Assembly: GCA_002774315.1 (NCBI GenBank)
Contig: PEYP01000060.1
Location: forward strand, 1-21,736
DNA length: 21,736 nt
Reading direction: 5' to 3'
Source of the DNA: Candidatus Stahliibacteriota bacterium CG08_land_8_20_14_0_20_40_26
GTDB taxonomy: Bacteria; Hydrothermota; UBA3073
Each line of letters opens with the position of its first letter. Positions within the stretch are counted from its first letter, which is position 1. The notes below the pieces were generated by a model. That model had not been told where the DNA came from. It did not search any database and saw only the letters and a program-made list of their open reading frames with translations. The position numbers were made by a program, and so were the translations under genes. Below, piece after piece: positions 1 through 6,321 of this stretch.

Positions 1-33
1 ACACTACCTATCTACATTAAAAATTCGTTTTTT

Positions 34-62
34 AGTATAACACATTTTGTCCTTTTTGTCAA
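34..62 (-). promoter_or_regulatory. Leftward sigma-70 promoter for a gene beyond the left edge
   Basis: On the minus strand the -35 TTGACA (62-57) is followed after exactly 17 nt by the -10 TATACT (39-34). TGT directly precedes the -10, giving an extended -10. Transcription would start near 27 and leave the window to the left, so a divergently oriented gene is expected just outside. Its leader would be at least 27 nt long. Confidence 0.75.
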
Positions 63-69
63 GGAAAAA

Positions 70-160
70 GACACCACGAATTACACAAATCAATCGAATG
101 CACACAAATAATATAAAAACATCTCAAAAATAAAAGAAATTCGTGCAATTTGTTAATTCC
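70..160. repeat. Degenerate AT-rich intergenic repeat of the CACGAATT/ACACAAAT type
   Basis: The spacer between the leftward promoter and mnmA contains loosely repeated words such as CACGAATTACACAAAT and, inverted, AAATTCGTGCAATTTGT. The same CACGAATT word recurs three times upstream of argS (16983-17030). No convincing ORF is present. A minus-strand ORF crossing this area is antisense to mnmA and has no family resemblance. Confidence 0.45.
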
Positions 161-177
161 TGCCTACCGCAGGCAGG
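159..177. repeat. Short palindromic repeat, family copy 1 (CCTGCCT-5-AGGCAGG)
   Basis: Perfect 7-bp inverted repeat CCTGCCT/AGGCAGG around the 5-nt loop ACCGC. It is one of seven related hairpins in the window, at 159, 1323, 5628, 6185, 6297, 15811 and 21698. It lies 32 bp upstream of the -35 of mnmA and has no T-tract, so it does not look like an intrinsic terminator. Confidence 0.7.
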
Positions 178-208
178 TTGGTGGTTATGGACATATAATA
201 AATTTTGG

Positions 209-237
209 TTGACTTTCAATCCTTTTTGTGTTAAAAT
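209..237 (+). promoter_or_regulatory. Sigma-70 promoter of mnmA, predicted leaderless
   Basis: TTGACT (209-214), 17 nt, then TAAAAT (232-237), preceded by TGT. Only 6 nt separate the -10 from the mnmA ATG at 244, so the predicted +1 falls on or beside the start codon. No Shine-Dalgarno sequence precedes this ATG, which fits a leaderless mRNA. Confidence 0.65.
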
Positions 238-243
238 TGTATT

Positions 244-1239
244 ATGGATGTTGCTGTACTTATGAGCGGAGGTGTAGATTCCTCTATTGCAGCCCTTATC
301 CTGAAGGAAGAGGGATATAATGTAGTAGGGGTCACGCTGGATATGCACAAGTTTAGTCGGGAAAACATTAAAAGGACAAAAAAGATTACAAAAAAGATAA
401 AAATACCTCATATTGTGCTTGATGTGAAACAAGATTTCCAAAGAGAAATAATCCAATATTTTATAGATGAATATAAGAATGGAATGACCCCAAACCCTTG
501 TGTGGTATGTAATAGCCAGATAAAATTCGGGATAGCTATGGATAGGTTGAAATTCAACAAGTTCGCTACAGGACATTATGCAAGAATCTCACACGAGGAT
601 AGCTGGGTTTTGAAAAGGGGAACTGACAGGTTAAAGGACCAATCCTATTTCCTTGCTATGATTGACAAAAAACGCCTAAAACACATTATTTTTCCTCTTG
701 GGAACTACAAAAAGGAGACAGTAAGAAGGATGGCAAAGAAAATCGGTATTCAGTTTAATGAACAATGCGAGAGTCAAGAGATATGCTTCATAGAGGGGAG
801 TTATTTACGCTTCCTTGAAAATATTGTGCAAACAAAAGAGGGGGACATCGTAGATACAGAAGGAAATGTTATTGGGAAACACAATGGAATATCAGGCTAC
901 ACAATAGGACAAAGAAAAGGGATAAAGAAACCGGATACTCATCCTTACTATGTAGTGAAGATAGATTTACAAAATAACAGGTTAATAGTCGGTAGGGAGA
1001 GAGACCTCTACTCAAATATATTGTTCGTGAAGCATCCAAATTGGCTCTCAATACCACCACCAAATACCCCACTCTCTATGGATATCAAAATAAGATACGG
1101 GCAAACCCCGGTAAAGGCGGTTTTTTACCCTGATAAAAACATGGTAAAGTTTCTTTCTCCACAAAGGGCAATAACTCCGGGACAGATCGCTGCATTCTAT
1201 GCTGGAGAGACATTGCTTGGAGGTGGATGGATATCTTAA
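244..1239 (+). CDS. mnmA: tRNA-specific 2-thiouridylase MnmA
   Basis: MnmA activates U34 of tRNA-Glu, -Gln and -Lys with ATP and transfers sulfur to give 2-thiouridine, in the cytoplasm. The 331-aa product begins with the PP-loop SGGVDSS (residues 8-14). The first catalytic cysteine is C86 in NPCVVCN. The second is C181 in SQEICFI. The conserved GYTIGQRKG (219-226 region) starts the central tRNA-binding part. At 331 aa it is slightly shorter than the usual 350-370, mainly in the C-terminal barrel. The start at 244 puts the PP-loop at its normal distance from the N-terminus. There is no ribosome binding site, and a promoter sits directly upstream, so translation is probably leaderless. It appears to be transcribed alone, since the next gene has its own promoter. 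The identification is firm. Confidence 0.96.
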   Translation: MDVAVLMSGGVDSSIAALILKEEGYNVVGVTLDMHKFSRENIKRTKKITKKIKIPHIVLDVKQDFQREIIQYFIDEYKNGMTPNPCVVCNSQIKFGIAMDRLKFNKFATGHYARISHEDSWVLKRGTDRLKDQSYFLAMIDKKRLKHIIFPLGNYKKETVRRMAKKIGIQFNEQCESQEICFIEGSYLRFLENIVQTKEGDIVDTEGNVIGKHNGISGYTIGQRKGIKKPDTHPYYVVKIDLQNNRLIVGRERDLYSNILFVKHPNWLSIPPPNTPLSMDIKIRYGQTPVKAVFYPDKNMVKFLSPQRAITPGQIAAFYAGETLLGGGWIS

Positions 1240-1261
1240 TTGATTTTTGCTAATTGAAGAA

Positions 1262-1362
1262 ATAACCACCAAGACAAACAAAAAATCAAATATCAAAATG
1301 CAAAAATCAAAATGACAACTTGCCTGACGGCAGTCAGGAATCAAAAATCAAATTTCCAAGCC
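1262..1362. repeat. Degenerate ATCAAA-type spacer repeat with palindrome copy 2
   Basis: The stretch after mnmA is built from loosely repeated words such as AAAAATCAAATATCAAAATG and CAAAAATCAAAATGAC. It is interrupted by the hairpin CCTGAC-GGCA-GTCAGG (1323-1338), a diverged member of the short palindrome family. The ATCAAA words continue after the hairpin, so it looks inserted into, or embedded in, the repeat. No coding potential was seen. Confidence 0.5.
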
Positions 1363-1396
1363 TATCCACAAAGACAGATTCACTATTACTTTTTGC

Positions 1397-1425
1397 TTGA
1401 CTTTTGTTGAACAATATGTTATAAT
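1397..1425 (+). promoter_or_regulatory. Near-consensus extended -10 promoter upstream of the lipoprotein gene
   Basis: TTGACT (1397-1402), 17 nt, then TATAAT (1420-1425) with TGT just before it. The transcript would start near 1432 and give a leader of about 137 nt before the lipoprotein ATG at 1569. That leader contains a gene remnant (1467-1565). An ATG at 1430, next to the predicted +1, opens only a 10-codon frame. Confidence 0.75.
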
Positions 1426-1466
1426 TCATATGACTAGGAATTCAGGGGAAAGGGAGAAATAAGGAA

Positions 1467-1565
1467 GTGGAGAAACAAATATTAATTTCAGAAGAGATAA
1501 CTGACTAAATTATTAAGTGTTATATAACTGTTCATAAAAAGTCTGGAAGAACCAACGAGATGTAG
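1467..1565 (+). pseudogene. Truncated remnant of a GxxExxY (PDDEXK-like) family gene
   Basis: The frame starting at GTG 1467 reads 13 codons to a TAA at 1506-1508. It then continues in the same frame for 18 codons to TAG at 1563-1565. Read through the stop, it gives SEEITD-stop-IIKCYITVHKKSGR. This matches the N-terminal pattern of GxxExxY proteins as I remember it (EITEKIIGCAIEVHKELGPGLLE), including the IIxCxIxVHKxxG core. Everything after the first helix is missing, so this is a decayed 5' fragment. It occupies the leader of the lipoprotein mRNA, and its last stop lies 3 nt before that gene's ATG. A profile search of the read-through peptide would settle it. Confidence 0.5.
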
Positions 1566-1568
1566 TAT

Positions 1569-2597
1569 ATGAAGACAAAAAGAAGGAAAGCCGGTATAGC
1601 ATTAATCCTATTTGTATCTATTTATATCATAGGATGTGGAAAAGGCGGACCCTTGGATGTGTTAGAAACTGCACCTGTAAGGGTTGAGGTTGGTTATCAG
1701 GATGTTGATCCAATACTCTGGAGGGATGTTTCTAACATAATGCTAAGGGTAACGGGAGACAACTTTTCGCCAATTGTGGATACACAGAGTGTGAATACAA
1801 CAATATTTCTGCTTAAAGTCCCCATAGGGGACAGCAGGGTTTTCACAGCATTCGGGACAGACACAAATGGGATGGCATATCTCTGGGGAAGAAAAGACAC
1901 AAATATCGCTGGAGGAGATACTACAAGGATATCAATAGAGCTCAGCCCATTGCTGGGTAATGCAGGAGATAGCATCCTCATATTAAGAGACAGTCTTCCC
2001 TGGAAACTTTCTTGTACGGATTCAATCCTTGACATCCTGGGTGCAAATTACACTGTAGTCCCATCCGATAGTTTTGCCAATTTCTTCCCTAACTCCATCA
2101 AAAATACTATTATAATTCCATCTGACCAACCTCAGGAATTTTACGACAACTACAGGACATATGCCACAAAATTTAATAATTTTGTATATGATGGCGGGGT
2201 AATGTTTTTTTCTGCCTGTGATAAAGGATGGAATTGTGGAAATATACTCGAGGCAGGTATAGTTTTCCCTTCTGGTGTAACACTTGATACAATACATCAT
2301 ACTGATACATTAAATATCGTCATAGGTAAACACCCAATCGTCACGGAGCTCGACACCCTTAGAGGTTATTTTGCAAGTTATAGCTGGTTTACAGATCGTC
2401 CACCTTTTGCTCAGATACTCACTGTAAGTCCAGACACTGTAGAGAGACCAACTCTTCTGGTCTATCAGTATGGTTCAGGACTTGTCCTTCTCTCATCCCA
2501 ACCACTCGAATATGAATATGGCAATGGTATAGATAATGATGATATTGGAATACTACTGCCAAGGATACTGAGTTTTCTATGCAATAATGATAAGTGA
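1569..2597 (+). CDS. Putative lipoprotein with a glutamine-amidotransferase-like C-terminal domain
   Basis: Not recognised as a named family. The 342-aa product begins with a positively charged n-region (KTKRRK), a hydrophobic stretch and the lipobox IIGC, with Cys23 as the predicted lipidated residue, so it should be anchored in the periplasm-facing membrane. Residues about 35-130 look like an all-beta domain. From about 140 on, the pattern suggests a class I glutamine-amidotransferase or ThuA-like flavodoxin fold: an early Ser/Asp-rich strand, YDGGVMFFSACDKG around 208-221, and a late GSGLVLLSSQPLEY strand near the C-terminus. No clear Cys-His-Glu triad is visible, so a binding or structural role is more likely than catalysis. 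There is no good ribosome binding site. It is followed by iorA 64 bp downstream. The fold assignment is inference from sequence pattern only. Confidence 0.75.
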   Translation: MKTKRRKAGIALILFVSIYIIGCGKGGPLDVLETAPVRVEVGYQDVDPILWRDVSNIMLRVTGDNFSPIVDTQSVNTTIFLLKVPIGDSRVFTAFGTDTNGMAYLWGRKDTNIAGGDTTRISIELSPLLGNAGDSILILRDSLPWKLSCTDSILDILGANYTVVPSDSFANFFPNSIKNTIIIPSDQPQEFYDNYRTYATKFNNFVYDGGVMFFSACDKGWNCGNILEAGIVFPSGVTLDTIHHTDTLNIVIGKHPIVTELDTLRGYFASYSWFTDRPPFAQILTVSPDTVERPTLLVYQYGSGLVLLSSQPLEYEYGNGIDNDDIGILLPRILSFLCNNDK

Positions 2598-2661
2598 AGG
2601 TATGCCAAGCCCTTACTCCGTAACTTCGTGCCTTTGTGGTGAATTTCCTAAAGGAGACCCT

Positions 2662-4386
2662 ATGAGGGAGTTTATGTCAGGTAATGAAGCGGTTGCAAGA
2701 GGCGCTTACGAGGCGGGTTGCAGGGTTGCCTGTGCATACCCGGGAACACCCTCTTCAGAAATACTTGAAAATATCGCAAAATATAAGGATAAAATATACT
2801 GTGAGTGGTCAACAAACGAGAAGGTTGCACTGGAGGTTGCATCAGGTGCGGTATTTGCCGGGGCAAGAAGTCTTGTTGCAATGAAGCATGTTGGTTTGAA
2901 TGTTGCAGCAGATCCCCTCTTTTCAATGGGTTATATAGGTGTGACCGGAGGATTTGTCATCGTATCTGCAGATGACCCTGGTATGCATTCTTCACAGAAT
3001 GAGCAGGATAACAGGAACTATGCAAGGGCAGCAAAGATTGCAATGTTAGAACCATCAGATTCAGAGGAGGCAAGGTTACTTACAAAGCTCGGTTTTGATA
3101 TATCAGAAGAGTTTGATACGCCTGTGCTTTTAAGACTTACAACCAGAATCAGCCACTCTTACGGGATAGTAAACATAGATGAGAGAAAAGAGCATCCACC
3201 AAGGGGTTACAAGAAAGATGTGAAAAAGAGATTAATACTACCTGCACATGCAAGACCAAGACATATAATTGTAGAGGAAAGGCTGAAAAAACTCAAGGAT
3301 TATAGTAATAGTTTTCCCTTAAACAGGATAGAGTGGGGGAATAGGGATGTGGGAATTATAACATCTGGGGTCTCCTACCAATATGTTAAAGAAGTATTCC
3401 CAAAGGCAAGCGTGTTAAAACTTACGCTCACATGGCCATTTCCTGATAAAATTATAAAAGAATTTGCAAAAGGTGTTAAGAAGGTAATAATTGTTGAGGA
3501 GAATGATCCTTTCCTCGAAACAGAGATAAAGGCTATAGGAATAGATGTTATTGGAAAAGAGAAACTGCCAGTTACCGGCGAACTTGACCCATACATATTG
3601 AAAAGGGCCTTTGGATCTTCTGAAGAGGTCTATCCAACCCAGGATATTCCTTCCCGTCCACCGGTTCTTTGTGCAGGATGCCCACACCGAGGTGTGTTTT
3701 ATGTTATATCAAAGTTGAAACTTACAGCAACCGGTGATATTGGTTGTTACACACTTGGTGCCCTACCACCTTTGAATGCAATGGATACTTGTGTCTGTAT
3801 GGGAGCATCCGTAGGCAATGCATTCGGGCTTGAACGTGCACTTGGTGATGAGATAAGTGATAAAATTGTTGCTGTAATAGGGGATTCGACATTCTTCCAT
3901 TCGGGAATTACAGGACTTATAGACATCGTATATAACAAAGGAACATCCACAATAATAATACTTGATAACTCCACAACCGCTATGACAGGTCTTCAGGAAC
4001 ACCCTGGAACAGGAAAGACACTTATGGGAGAAGAAACAAAGAAAATAGCATTAGAGAATATCGCAAAGGCATGCGGTGTGGAGAATGTATATGTGATTGA
4101 CCCGTACAACCTGAAAGAGACAGAAGAAATTATAAAGAGAGAGGTAAAAAGGAGAGAACCATCTGTGATAATTGCAAGAAGGCCCTGTGTGCTAATGGTA
4201 AAATCAGAACCCCCTCTTATGGTAATCTCTGAAAAGTGCACTGGTTGTAAACTCTGTATAGGGCTTGGCTGTCCAGCTATATCTATAAAGGATAACAAGG
4301 CAGTGATAGATAAATTCCTCTGCACAGGATGTGGGATGTGTGCAGAGGTATGCCTCAAAGAGGCGATAGAGGGTAATTGCAGTTAA
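2662..4386 (+). CDS. iorA: Indolepyruvate:ferredoxin oxidoreductase, alpha subunit
   Basis: IorA carries the thiamine diphosphate and iron-sulfur centres of the IorAB complex. The complex oxidatively decarboxylates aryl-pyruvates from aromatic amino acids to aryl-acetyl-CoA and passes the electrons to ferredoxin. With the start at 2662 the protein is 574 aa. The domains run as follows: a pyruvate-ferredoxin-oxidoreductase-like N-terminal domain (GNEAVARGAYEAG); CAGCPHRG near residue 335; a TPP/Mg site with GDIGCY near 357, GDSTFFHSG near 407 and DNSTTAMTG near 435; and a C-terminal 2x[4Fe-4S] ferredoxin domain with CTGCKLC from about 526 and CTGCGMC from 554. The longer frame from 2587 adds 25 unconserved residues. 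The ATG at 2662 has the Shine-Dalgarno AAAGGAGA at 2650-2657, which decides the start. iorB follows after a 163-bp gap that holds a short doubtful ORF. Confidence 0.95.
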   Translation: MREFMSGNEAVARGAYEAGCRVACAYPGTPSSEILENIAKYKDKIYCEWSTNEKVALEVASGAVFAGARSLVAMKHVGLNVAADPLFSMGYIGVTGGFVIVSADDPGMHSSQNEQDNRNYARAAKIAMLEPSDSEEARLLTKLGFDISEEFDTPVLLRLTTRISHSYGIVNIDERKEHPPRGYKKDVKKRLILPAHARPRHIIVEERLKKLKDYSNSFPLNRIEWGNRDVGIITSGVSYQYVKEVFPKASVLKLTLTWPFPDKIIKEFAKGVKKVIIVEENDPFLETEIKAIGIDVIGKEKLPVTGELDPYILKRAFGSSEEVYPTQDIPSRPPVLCAGCPHRGVFYVISKLKLTATGDIGCYTLGALPPLNAMDTCVCMGASVGNAFGLERALGDEISDKIVAVIGDSTFFHSGITGLIDIVYNKGTSTIIILDNSTTAMTGLQEHPGTGKTLMGEETKKIALENIAKACGVENVYVIDPYNLKETEEIIKREVKRREPSVIIARRPCVLMVKSEPPLMVISEKCTGCKLCIGLGCPAISIKDNKAVIDKFLCTGCGMCAEVCLKEAIEGNCS

Positions 4387-4398
4387 TGTTATTAATAG

Positions 4399-4539
4399 AT
4401 GAAAAAAGTGGAAATATTTAAGAACAAGAAGGACGCAGAAGAATCTAACCTTAACTTTTGGCGGTCATTAACCCCTGAGGAGAGCTTAAATAAAAGTAGC
4501 GATGGCTGTAGGACTGCAACCTCGGTGATTGATATTTAA
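4399..4539 (+). CDS. Short ORF (46 codons), possible truncated small acidic/helical protein
   Basis: ATG 4399 to TAA 4537 encodes 46 residues. The first part (IFKNKKDAEESNLNFWRSLT, then PEES) resembles the start of small helical proteins with the motif (Y/F)WRSLTPEERL. From memory, these often sit next to minimal nucleotidyltransferase or toxin-antitoxin genes. After PEES the resemblance stops and the sequence becomes unstructured (NKSSDGCRTATSVIDI), which suggests truncation or a frameshift. There is no strong ribosome binding site and no partner gene nearby. It sits between iorA and iorB, which are usually adjacent, so it looks like a leftover of an insertion in the operon. It could be a pseudogene or a real small protein. 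Confidence 0.4.
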   Translation: MKKVEIFKNKKDAEESNLNFWRSLTPEESLNKSSDGCRTATSVIDI

Positions 4540-4549
4540 TTGGGGTACT

Positions 4550-5122
4550 ATGACAAAGATAGTAATCTGCGGTGTAGGTGGACAGGGAACTATCCTCGCA
4601 TCTGATATTCTTTCTCTTGTAGCTATGGAAGAGGGATATGATGTGAAAAAGAGTGAGGTCCATGGTATGGCACAGAGAGGAGGAAGCGTTATATCAAACT
4701 GCATATTTGGCAAAAAGGTATACTCCCCTCTGATTGGACTGGGTGAGGGAGACATTCTCCTTGCATTCGAAAAACTTGAAGCATTAAGAAGTCTTTCATA
4801 TCTCAAAAAGAACGGCAAAATGATTGTAAATGATTACGAATGGCTTCCTATAACAGTGGCATCCGGTGATGCAACATATCCGGAAAACATAATAAAAACC
4901 CTAAAAAAGAAAGTAGAAAATCTTATCTGTGTAGATGGAATAAAGATCGCAGCAGACCTTGGGAATATAAGGACTACCAATGTGGTGCTTTTAGGTGTGC
5001 TTGCAAGATTTCTGCCGTTCAAACAGGAGAGCTGGCTTTTTGTGTTAGAAAAACGGGTTCCGAAGAAGACGGTGGAGATAAACAAGACTGCTTTTCTTTT
5101 GGGGTTTGCCAGCGAAGCATAA
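4550..5122 (+). CDS. iorB: Indolepyruvate:ferredoxin oxidoreductase, beta subunit
   Basis: IorB is the gamma-domain partner of IorA in the oxidation of aryl-pyruvates. The 190-aa product opens with the typical glycine loop GVGGQGTILASDIL, followed by the conserved KKSEVHGMAQRGGSV. Its length fits the family (about 190-200). The upstream in-frame alternative begins with TTG at 4529 and adds seven residues that are not conserved. ATG 4550 with a weak GGGG at 4542-4545 is preferred. It should be co-transcribed with iorA. Its last 104 bp overlap, on the opposite strand, the 3' end of cvpA, so the two transcripts are complementary there. Confidence 0.93.
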   Translation: MTKIVICGVGGQGTILASDILSLVAMEEGYDVKKSEVHGMAQRGGSVISNCIFGKKVYSPLIGLGEGDILLAFEKLEALRSLSYLKKNGKMIVNDYEWLPITVASGDATYPENIIKTLKKKVENLICVDGIKIAADLGNIRTTNVVLLGVLARFLPFKQESWLFVLEKRVPKKTVEINKTAFLLGFASEA

Positions 5123-5585
5123 TATCTTCAGGAAGTAGACCTTTAAGTATGGCGAGTTCCTTCAGCAAAAATGGAGACAGTTTAGAATCTTCTATCCATT
5201 GCTTTGAAATACTGAAGGATGATAGTACAAGGACGATTATCATAGCAATTATGCTACCCTTCAAGAATCCGAATAATAACCCAAATACACTGTCTATGAA
5301 TCCTATATGGAGAAGTTTTAAAAATCGACGAAGTGATTTTCCTATTAAGTAGAATATAAGTACCGCAATGATAATTATGATTATAAACGCTAAGACAACA
5401 GCAAGTTTTTGCGGCAGAAAGCCAAGCATAGAGGCAACATTACCATACATCCTTGCACTAATGAATATTCCAACGACCACACCGAGTACCGAAAATATCT
5501 CGGTCAGTGCGCCATGAAGAAGACCGGAAACTGTAGCACCAATGATGATGAGAAATAATACTATGTCAAGTATCATAGAGGGCAT
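5019..5585 (-). CDS. cvpA: CvpA family integral membrane protein
   Basis: CvpA-family proteins are small inner-membrane proteins linked to colicin V export and envelope stress; their molecular role is unclear. The 188-aa product has four hydrophobic segments at about 5-21, 28-46, 61-82 and 97-122. The family's glycine-rich GLLHGALTEIFSVLGVVVG appears in the loop between TM1 and TM2, and GFIDSVFGLLFGFLKG at TM4. The last 60 or so residues are soluble. The final 34 codons lie antisense to the end of iorB and end in a Ser/Pro-rich tail that looks unconserved. An alternative start at the fourth residue (5576) is possible. The gene is divergent from the transglycosylase gene at 5649. Confidence 0.85.
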   Translation of the reverse strand: MPSMILDIVLFLIIIGATVSGLLHGALTEIFSVLGVVVGIFISARMYGNVASMLGFLPQKLAVVLAFIIIIIIAVLIFYLIGKSLRRFLKLLHIGFIDSVFGLLFGFLKGSIIAMIIVLVLSSFSISKQWIEDSKLSPFLLKELAILKGLLPEDIMLRWQTPKEKQSCLSPPSSSEPVFLTQKASSPV

Positions 5586-5627
5586 AGGTTATATTTATGG
5601 TTTTAAATGAATCCTTTAGCCAACGAA

Positions 5628-5652
5628 CCTGTCTACCGACAGGTAGATATGA
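5628..5652 (+). repeat. Start-codon hairpin repeat, copy A (supplies SD and ATG of the transglycosylase)
   Basis: CCTGTC-TACC-GACAGG (5628-5643) forms a perfect 6-bp stem with a 4-nt loop. It is followed by TAGATATGA, whose ATG at 5649 starts the transglycosylase. The only Shine-Dalgarno-like element, ACAGG, is the 3' arm of the stem. All 25 nt are identical to the copies at 6185 and 6297, while flanking bases differ. Confidence 0.85.
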
Positions 5653-6182
5653 AAAATAAAATAATAGCAATAGGTGTTCTAATAATGTTGTTCTACTCTC
5701 ATATAGATAGTATCTCCCCTTTTGAACCATACAAGATAGCAAAGGAGAAAAAAATAGAACAATACAGCAAATTCGTCTCCACATTCAGAGGAGAAGAGAC
5801 AGAATTATTTCTGGCTCGCATATACGGATTATCTGTACAGTATGGACTGGACTTTGATATTGCCATAAGATGGTTATACACAGAAAGTAGGTTTAATCCA
5901 AAGGCAGTAAGTTCAAAAGGTGCAATAGGCATATGCCAGTTGATGCCGGAAACTGCGAAACTCATAGCAGACATAATAGATTATCCAGAGTATAACCTGC
6001 TTAACGAAAACAATAATCTCAATCTGGGTTTTGCCTTTCTTTCTTTACTGCTCAGGGAATCTAACTATAATTACGAAAAGGCACTCGCTCGTTATTATGC
6101 CGGACCGAACTGGAGGTATTATGTTGAAAGTAGATATATCAGATTCATAATCCCAGATGAGACAGTCAAGACAGATATATAA
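5649..6182 (+). CDS. Lytic transglycosylase, SLT domain (family 1-like)
   Basis: Predicted murein lytic transglycosylase that cleaves the MurNAc-GlcNAc bond in the periplasm. The 177-aa product has an N-terminal hydrophobic segment (residues about 4-16), which is either an uncleaved anchor or a short signal peptide. The SLT domain starts near residue 55: the catalytic glutamate is E79 in YTESRFNP, followed by the hallmark SSKGAIGICQLMPETA and, later, ARYYAG. The domain is compact, with no LysM or other accessory module. A longer frame begins at 5607, but the ATG at 5649 lies at the optimal place behind the hairpin repeat and immediately before the hydrophobic segment, so it is preferred. The gene is divergent from cvpA and followed by pfkA. 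Confidence 0.88.
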   Translation: MKNKIIAIGVLIMLFYSHIDSISPFEPYKIAKEKKIEQYSKFVSTFRGEETELFLARIYGLSVQYGLDFDIAIRWLYTESRFNPKAVSSKGAIGICQLMPETAKLIADIIDYPEYNLLNENNNLNLGFAFLSLLLRESNYNYEKALARYYAGPNWRYYVESRYIRFIIPDETVKTDI

Positions 6183-6184
6183 TA

Positions 6185-6209
6185 CCTGTCTACCGACAGG
6201 TAGATATGA
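6185..6209 (+). repeat. Start-codon hairpin repeat, copy B
   Basis: The same 25 nt as copies A and C: stem CCTGTC/GACAGG (6185-6200), then TAGAT and an ATG at 6206. It begins 3 bp after the transglycosylase stop. The ATG opens a 73-codon frame that runs out of frame into pfkA and encodes a lysine/arginine-rich sequence without recognisable similarity. Either this is an orphan copy of the repeat or it drives a short unrecognised peptide. Confidence 0.8.
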
Positions 6210-6296
6210 TAACACAAAACCAAAAGGATGTCAAGAAAAAAAAGACACTCCATAGATTGCATTCCAAGAAGAGAATTAACTTCTTAACAAGGGTTT

Positions 6297-6321
6297 CCTG
6301 TCTACCGACAGGTAGATATGA
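6297..6321 (+). repeat. Start-codon hairpin repeat, copy C (supplies SD and ATG of pfkA)
   Basis: Third identical copy: stem 6297-6312 and ATG at 6318, the start of pfkA. As in copy A, the ACAGG that could pair with the anti-SD sequence lies in the stem's 3' arm, 5 nt before the ATG. Copies B and C are 112 bp apart and A and B 557 bp apart. Confidence 0.85.

Noticed and set aside
124..576. 150-codon minus-strand ORF across the mnmA start
   Set aside because: It is antisense to mnmA, has aromatic-rich low-complexity translation and no recognisable motif, and its start lies inside mnmA codons.
4529..4549. Longer IorB N-terminus from TTG 4529
   Set aside because: It adds seven residues not found in the family; ATG 4550 places the glycine loop at the normal position.
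5628..6321. CRISPR array from the three identical repeats
   Set aside because: Spacing is irregular (557 and 112 bp), copies lie at gene starts, and no cas gene is present.
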